Shown: positions 61,885-64,000 of the stretch, one piece after another
Position numbering within the stretch: the stretch's first letter is position 1
How the letters are laid out: every line of letters begins with the position of its first letter
Origin: Clostridia bacterium
GTDB taxonomy: Bacteria; Bacillota_A; Clostridia; Oscillospirales; CAG-272
Assembly (NCBI GenBank): GCA_017462125.1
Contig: JAFTRQ010000074.1
Location: 24,969 to 88,968, forward strand
Direction of reading: 5' to 3'
Length of the DNA stretch: 64,000 nt
Position numbers and translations under genes: made by a program
Notes under the pieces: model-generated
Databases searched by the model: none
Seen by the model: only the letters and a program-made list of their open reading frames with translations
What the model was told of the DNA's origin: nothing

Positions 61885-62793
61885 ATGAAAGCATCAACAA
61901 AAACAACCGGAATCTTACTTGCTATTCTTGCGGCGGCGCTTTACGCCATCAACTCCCCACTTTCAAAAATCCTGCTTGACTATATGCCGTCGACTCTGAT
62001 GGCAGGCTTTCTCTATATTGGCGCAGGTGCGGGAATGCTTATCATTGCACTGGTCAGACGGGCAGCAAGGATCAATCAAAGTGAGGAAAAGCTGACGAAA
62101 AGCGATCTTCTCTACACGATCGCTATGGTAGTGCTTGACATTGCCGCTCCGATATTTTTATTGCTCGGTCTTTCCTACACCACGGCGGCAAATGCATCGT
62201 TGCTCAACAATTTTGAGATCGTCGCCACCTCGCTGATCGCGCTGATGATATTCAAGGAAAAGATCAGCCCGAGGCTTTGGGGCGGTATTATATTCGTCAC
62301 GCTGTCCTGTGCCCTTTTGTCGGTAGAGGACGTTACAAGTCTCAGATTTTCCTTTGGCTCTCTTTTCATTCTCTTGGCTTGCCTTTGCTGGGGCATTGAG
62401 AACAACTGCACGCGTAAGCTGTCGGAAAAAGACCCACTTGAGATCGTTGTAGTCAAGGGTCTGTGCTCGGGCACGGGGTCGATCATAATCGGACTTGTCC
62501 TTGGTGAGAGGATCACACACATCTGGAGTATTTTAGCAGTCCTCGGAGTAGGCTTCGTGGCATATGGACTCAGCATTTTCTTCTACGTTTACGCGCAAAG
62601 GAATCTTGGCGCGGCAAGGACAAGCGCGTACTACGCGATCGCGCCCTTTATCGGCACGTTGCTCTCGCTTGTTATCTTCCGCGATATGCCGCCCTACACC
62701 TATTTCGCCGCACTCGCTCTGATGATCGTCGGTGCGTGGCTCTGCTCGTCGGATGAGGCGATATTTAAGAGAAAAAATTCGAACACTCAATAA
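61885..62793 (+). CDS. DMT superfamily (EamA) transporter
   Basis: 302 residues with about ten hydrophobic helices in two EamA repeats (LLAILAAALYAINSPLSKIL at the start of repeat 1; LFILLACLCWGIENNCTRKL at the start of repeat 2). ANASLLNNFEIVATSLIALM and LGAARTSAYYAIAPFIGTLL are the conserved helices ending each repeat. Members export or import amino acids, nucleosides or other metabolites; the substrate is not predictable. No Shine-Dalgarno sequence is seen before the ATG because the hairpin at 61855-61872 occupies the region. It may depend on read-through from the ThyX-like gene. Confidence 0.92.
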   Translation: MKASTKTTGILLAILAAALYAINSPLSKILLDYMPSTLMAGFLYIGAGAGMLIIALVRRAARINQSEEKLTKSDLLYTIAMVVLDIAAPIFLLLGLSYTTAANASLLNNFEIVATSLIALMIFKEKISPRLWGGIIFVTLSCALLSVEDVTSLRFSFGSLFILLACLCWGIENNCTRKLSEKDPLEIVVVKGLCSGTGSIIIGLVLGERITHIWSILAVLGVGFVAYGLSIFFYVYAQRNLGAARTSAYYAIAPFIGTLLSLVIFRDMPPYTYFAALALMIVGAWLCSSDEAIFKRKNSNTQ

Positions 62794-62802
62794 ACAATTG
62801 TA

Positions 62803-62830
62803 CTAAAGCCCCGCCGAAGCGGGGCTTTAG
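62803..62830. terminator. Terminator between the DMT transporter and the XRE-TPR remnant
   Basis: 12-bp perfect stem CTAAAGCCCCGC (62803-62814) with GCGGGGCTTTAG (62819-62830), tetraloop CGAA. It serves convergent genes. Confidence 0.85.
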
Positions 62831-63874
62831 TTATGCCTGGGTCTTCTCTACCCATTCCTTCCAACGGGGGTCGGCTTGGATTTCCGGTTTCACAATTGAA
62901 TATTCCTGAACGCTCCACCATGGCCAATCCTCCGCAAGGCTTGCACAGTTTGAGCAACGTTCCGGAATCTCTTCCCTTGCCAAACAGACAAGCGGAGCTG
63001 TAAATTCGCCTGTAGCATCATTGAACAGCTTGAAATGATGCAGGGCTTTATCCAGTGCCGCAAAGGCTTCATCATGACATTCATCCAACCATAGATAAAC
63101 CGACAGCAACGTGTACATTCTTGCGATATACGCATTATGCGTACCGTAATTTCCATCGGTACAAACAACGTCAAATATTTTTATCGCACCGAGTATGCTC
63201 TCCACTTTCTCAGAAGCCGTCATATTCTGCTCGTATGACAGAACTCCACCTATCATCAATTCGGAACAAGCTCTCACTGTCTTTAATATTGTTTCACTGT
63301 AGGCTTTTGCATGCTCCTTTCCATCGCAGGCACAGATGCGCAAAAATTCCCTTGATTGATAAATACTTGGAGCTGAATCGGCAATTGCCAAGGCTTTATC
63401 GCGCTCGCCAATATTCAAATAAAGCTGTGTAAGCTCCTTGACTACCTTGTTTCGTTCTTCTCCATTCTTCAATGTGTTTAAAAGCTTCTCATAGAGAATA
63501 ATCGCTTCCTTCCACTCGGCATAATTTCGGTGTCTTTCAACGTCATATACTCCATAGCCTTCCTCGTTGATCAAATGGTATTCACCGTAACGAACGTATC
63601 CCGCGTTAAACAAAACCGATGCCAAGCAAAGCATGATTTTTTCATTACCCGGAAATTCTATCAATGCTTCTCTCGCAAGAGAAATACATTCGGTAATATT
63701 GATATCCACACCGTTATTTTCGGAATTCATACCGTTGATACGGGTCACGAACATATCTATCTTCTTGGCTCTCTCGTTATTATACCCAAAAAGCTCATCG
63801 ATAGAAACGCCGAAATAGTTTGCGATAGACGGCATGATCTCCATATCGGGATAACTGCCGCCCGTTTCCCGTAC
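62831..63874 (-). pseudogene. XRE-TPR regulator that has lost its N-terminal helix-turn-helix
   Basis: The frame opens after a TAA at 63875-63877 and reads VRETGGSYPDMEIMPSIANY, then FGVSIDELFGY. This is the exact end of an XRE helix-turn-helix domain, where KWE-TGGSYPDMEIMPSIA is expected. The first ~45 residues of that domain are missing. The rest (~330 residues) is a helical TPR-type sensor region (RNYAEWKEAIILYEKLLNTL, LTQLYLNIGERDKALAIAD, DECHDEAFAALDKALHHF). An ATG at 63844 could still be used, but it has no Shine-Dalgarno sequence. Upstream DNA is unrelated. Truncation by insertion or recombination is the likely cause. Confidence 0.75.
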
Positions 63875-63895
63875 TTAAAGATATTGGTTATGTAC

Positions 63896-63925
63896 GAGTG
63901 CCTACACCTACTTGCATAGGCACTC
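63896..63925. repeat. Inverted repeat at the junction of the truncated regulator
   Basis: GAGTGCCTA (63896-63904) and TAGGCACTC (63917-63925), 12-base spacer. It lies between the broken XRE frame and the stop of the next gene. No T run follows on the minus strand. Confidence 0.6.
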
Positions 63926-63937
63926 ATATCCTTGTTT

Positions 63938-64000
63938 TTACTCAATTTTGCCGATAAAGCGGTAGTAGATGTCAATATCCTGCTCACGCATACCGTCCAC
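63938..64000 (-). CDS. C-terminal tail of a protein running off the window, possibly a recombinase
   Basis: Only 20 codons are visible: VDGMREQDIDIYYRFIGKIE then TAA (63938-63940). The pattern Q-x-I-D-I-Y-Y-R-F-I-G-K-I resembles the last residues of clostridial large serine recombinases. The identification rests on this short tail only. If right, it is the integration enzyme of a mobile element that lies to the right of the window. Confidence 0.4.
   Translation of the reverse strand: MDGMREQDIDIYYRFIGKIE

Overview
The window looks like a chromosome segment from an anaerobic gut- or rumen-type Clostridia (Bacillota). Supporting signs are strong AGGAGG-type ribosome binding sites, many near-consensus sigma-A promoters (TTGACA/17/TATAAT), lipoproteins instead of outer-membrane proteins, a glycyl radical enzyme with its radical-SAM activase, and a TetM-like GTPase. 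The genus cannot be named from sequence reading alone. No rRNA, CRISPR array, intact insertion sequence or replication origin was seen. One tRNA (Pro, GGG) is present.

Layout. 1-5.6 kb: a partial ECF-like sigma factor and a 1441-residue lipoprotein. 5.6-9.2 kb: a glycyl radical enzyme operon with a one-base frame break, a palindromic operator, then tRNA-Pro whose terminator is duplicated around a 240-bp non-coding segment. 9.3-13.6 kb: a leftward operon (M48 peptidase, PatB-type C-S lyase, cyclase-family hydrolase, DUF2200, SDR). 13.8-16.4 kb: a translational GTPase fused to a YacP-like NYN nuclease domain. 16.4-22.1 kb: an ornithine cyclodeaminase-like gene with divergent LysR, two small exported proteins, glnA, and an XRE membrane regulator. 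22.2-28.1 kb: AraC, glpK, lipase-like and FAD-oxidoreductase genes on the minus strand, then a divergent Gfo/Idh/MocA oxidoreductase. 28.2-31.5 kb: a 1069-residue protein that may be a new carbohydrate-active family. 31.5-35.6 kb: azlDC, membrane proteins, a PNPOx-fold protein and mutY. 35.7-38.2 kb: tightly overlapping pepT-tdk-udk.

38.5-53.2 kb is the most interesting part. A sugar-type ABC importer operon continues directly into a staphylococcal-nuclease-like lipoprotein and a lipoprotein with two OB-like folds. Next comes a separately promoted lipoprotein with a Big_2 domain and a barnase-like ribonuclease signature. Facing it is an overlapping operon of a dGTPase-like HD protein, two NrnA-like DHH phosphoesterases and SurE. 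With tdk and udk just upstream, the region holds enzymes for each step from surface polymer cleavage to nucleoside salvage. I propose, as inference, an extracellular nucleic-acid foraging and nucleotide-recycling locus.

53.4-64 kb: a tandem flavodoxin-fold protein, GH2 beta-galactosidase with divergent AraC, msrC-like and nitroreductase genes, an iron-sulfur aldo-keto reductase, a ThyX-like protein and a DMT transporter. The right edge has an XRE-TPR regulator that has lost its DNA-binding domain, next to what may be the tail of a recombinase; this could be a mobile element boundary.
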